In this document: piece after piece, positions 5,331 to 5,724 of the stretch
How positions within the stretch are numbered: position 1 is the first letter of the stretch
Layout of the letters: the number at the start of each line of letters is the position of its first letter
The notes under the pieces: generated by a model
The model's input: only the letters and a program-made list of their open reading frames with translations
The model's database searches: none
What the model was told of the DNA's origin: nothing
Translations under genes and position numbers: made by a program
Assembly: GCA_003978875.1 (NCBI GenBank)
Contig: QNXQ01000153.1
Span: forward strand, 1 to 5,724
Source: Aquifex sp.
Lineage (GTDB): Bacteria; Aquificota; Aquificia; Aquificales; Aquificaceae
Length of the DNA stretch: 5,724 nucleotides
Reading direction: 5' to 3'

Positions 5331-5724
5331 CTTTCATGCATGCGCATCTTCATCTCTTGGTGTTCCTCTATATGCTCCATGTCATGTTCCATCATGTGCA
5401 TTTTTATTACAGGAACTTCAAGCTCCTTCTCTCCGCTTCTTTCAAAAACAAGTTTAACTTTCACTTTGTTTCCGGCCTTAATTCTTTTTTCGAGCCCAAT
5501 AATCATTATGTGGTATCCGTGGTGCTTAAACTCGACTTTTGAACGTGGAGGTATGTTTACATACCTTTGATGCACCATTTTAGCCACTCCGTTCTCTATA
5601 ACCGTTTTGTGGATTTCTACTTTCCTTGCAATATCGGTTTTTACCCCTATTAGCTTGTCAGCTTCGTCTCCTTCGTTAAGAACGGTCATACCCATCATGG
5701 TAGTATTAGGACCAGGTGGAGGTT
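5327..5724 (-). CDS. PCuAC-family periplasmic copper chaperone, 5'-truncated by window edge
   Basis: Periplasmic Cu(I) chaperone of the PCuAC (DUF461) family, which in known systems delivers copper to the CuA site of cytochrome c oxidase. The family ligand pattern H-x10-M-x21-H-x-M is exact: H (codon 5611-5609), M (5578-5576), H (5512-5510), M (5506-5504). Context residues also fit: LNEGDEADKLIG, VEIHKTV, VNIPPRSKVEFKHHGYHIMIIGL, then the family's EVPV ending. The frame is open to the window edge and reads PPPGPNTT before the ATG at 5698, matching the conserved PCuAC N-terminal strand, so that ATG is internal; the signal peptide lies outside the window. 131 residues are visible. After EVPV comes a Met/His-rich tail of about 25 residues (KMHMMEHDMEHIEEH and on) that could hold extra copper. 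The stop overlaps the redoxin start by 4 bases (ATGA), so the two are translationally coupled. Confidence 0.92.
   Translation of the reverse strand, partial: PPPGPNTTMMGMTVLNEGDEADKLIGVKTDIARKVEIHKTVIENGVAKMVHQRYVNIPPRSKVEFKHHGYHIMIIGLEKRIKAGNKVKVKLVFERSGEKELEVPVIKMHMMEHDMEHIEEHQEMKMRMHER

Noticed and set aside
5336..5570. Plus-strand open frames rich in His/Phe/Ser over the PCuAC gene
   Set aside because: Complement of the Met/His-rich tail and conserved PCuAC core; no recognisable protein features.
1..5724. tRNA, rRNA, CRISPR array, insertion sequence, phage or toxin-antitoxin genes
   Set aside because: Read through on both strands; no cloverleaf, regular spaced repeats, transposase motifs or small paired genes were seen, and coding covers nearly every base.

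Overview
The window looks like the chromosome of a thermophilic member of the Aquificaceae (Aquifex/Hydrogenobacter group). The DNA is AT-leaning, arginine is mostly AGA/AGG, and proteins are rich in Lys, Glu and Ile. Genes abut or overlap by 1 to 8 bases, and the KDO-8-phosphate synthase closely resembles, from memory, the Aquifex aeolicus enzyme, with the same metal-ligand numbering. The genus is an inference. The window holds nine protein genes and no sign of RNA genes, CRISPR arrays or mobile elements. No stretch longer than about 35 bases lies outside a gene.

Layout. (a) 1-821, plus: 3' part of cydB (cytochrome bd oxidase subunit II), entering from the left and ending in a hairpin plus T-run. 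(b) 2313-848, minus: kdsA (KDO-8-P synthase) then modB (molybdate-type ABC permease), joined by a TAATG stop/start overlap and converging on cydB. (c) A 34-base divergent spacer with overlapping -10-like boxes. (d) 2348-4904, plus: a CpoB/YbgF-like TPR lipoprotein, uppS (undecaprenyl diphosphate synthase), cdsA (CDP-diglyceride synthase) and a YbhB-type PEBP protein, the first three overlapping. (e) 5724-4797, minus: a PCuAC copper chaperone entering from the right, then a thioredoxin-fold lipoprotein coupled to it by an ATGA overlap and converging on the PEBP gene.

Working together. kdsA (LPS core sugar), the CpoB-like protein (envelope/peptidoglycan coordination in known systems), uppS (lipid carrier) and cdsA (phospholipid precursor) form an envelope-biogenesis block. 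The two ends concern respiration: a copper-free bd oxidase on the left, and on the right a copper pair of the sort that serves CuA assembly in cytochrome c oxidase. modB has no modA or modC beside it.

Most noteworthy: the PCuAC partner has C-x-x-H where thioredoxin-fold reductases have C-x-x-C, which suggests copper binding or one-Cys chemistry instead of dithiol exchange. Its last ~40 codons run antisense through the PEBP gene just after an imperfect 10-base tandem repeat. Removing one repeat unit would end the protein exactly at the PEBP stop codon, so the annotated C-terminus is in doubt. Both edge genes are truncated by the window, and their first in-window ATGs are not their real starts.
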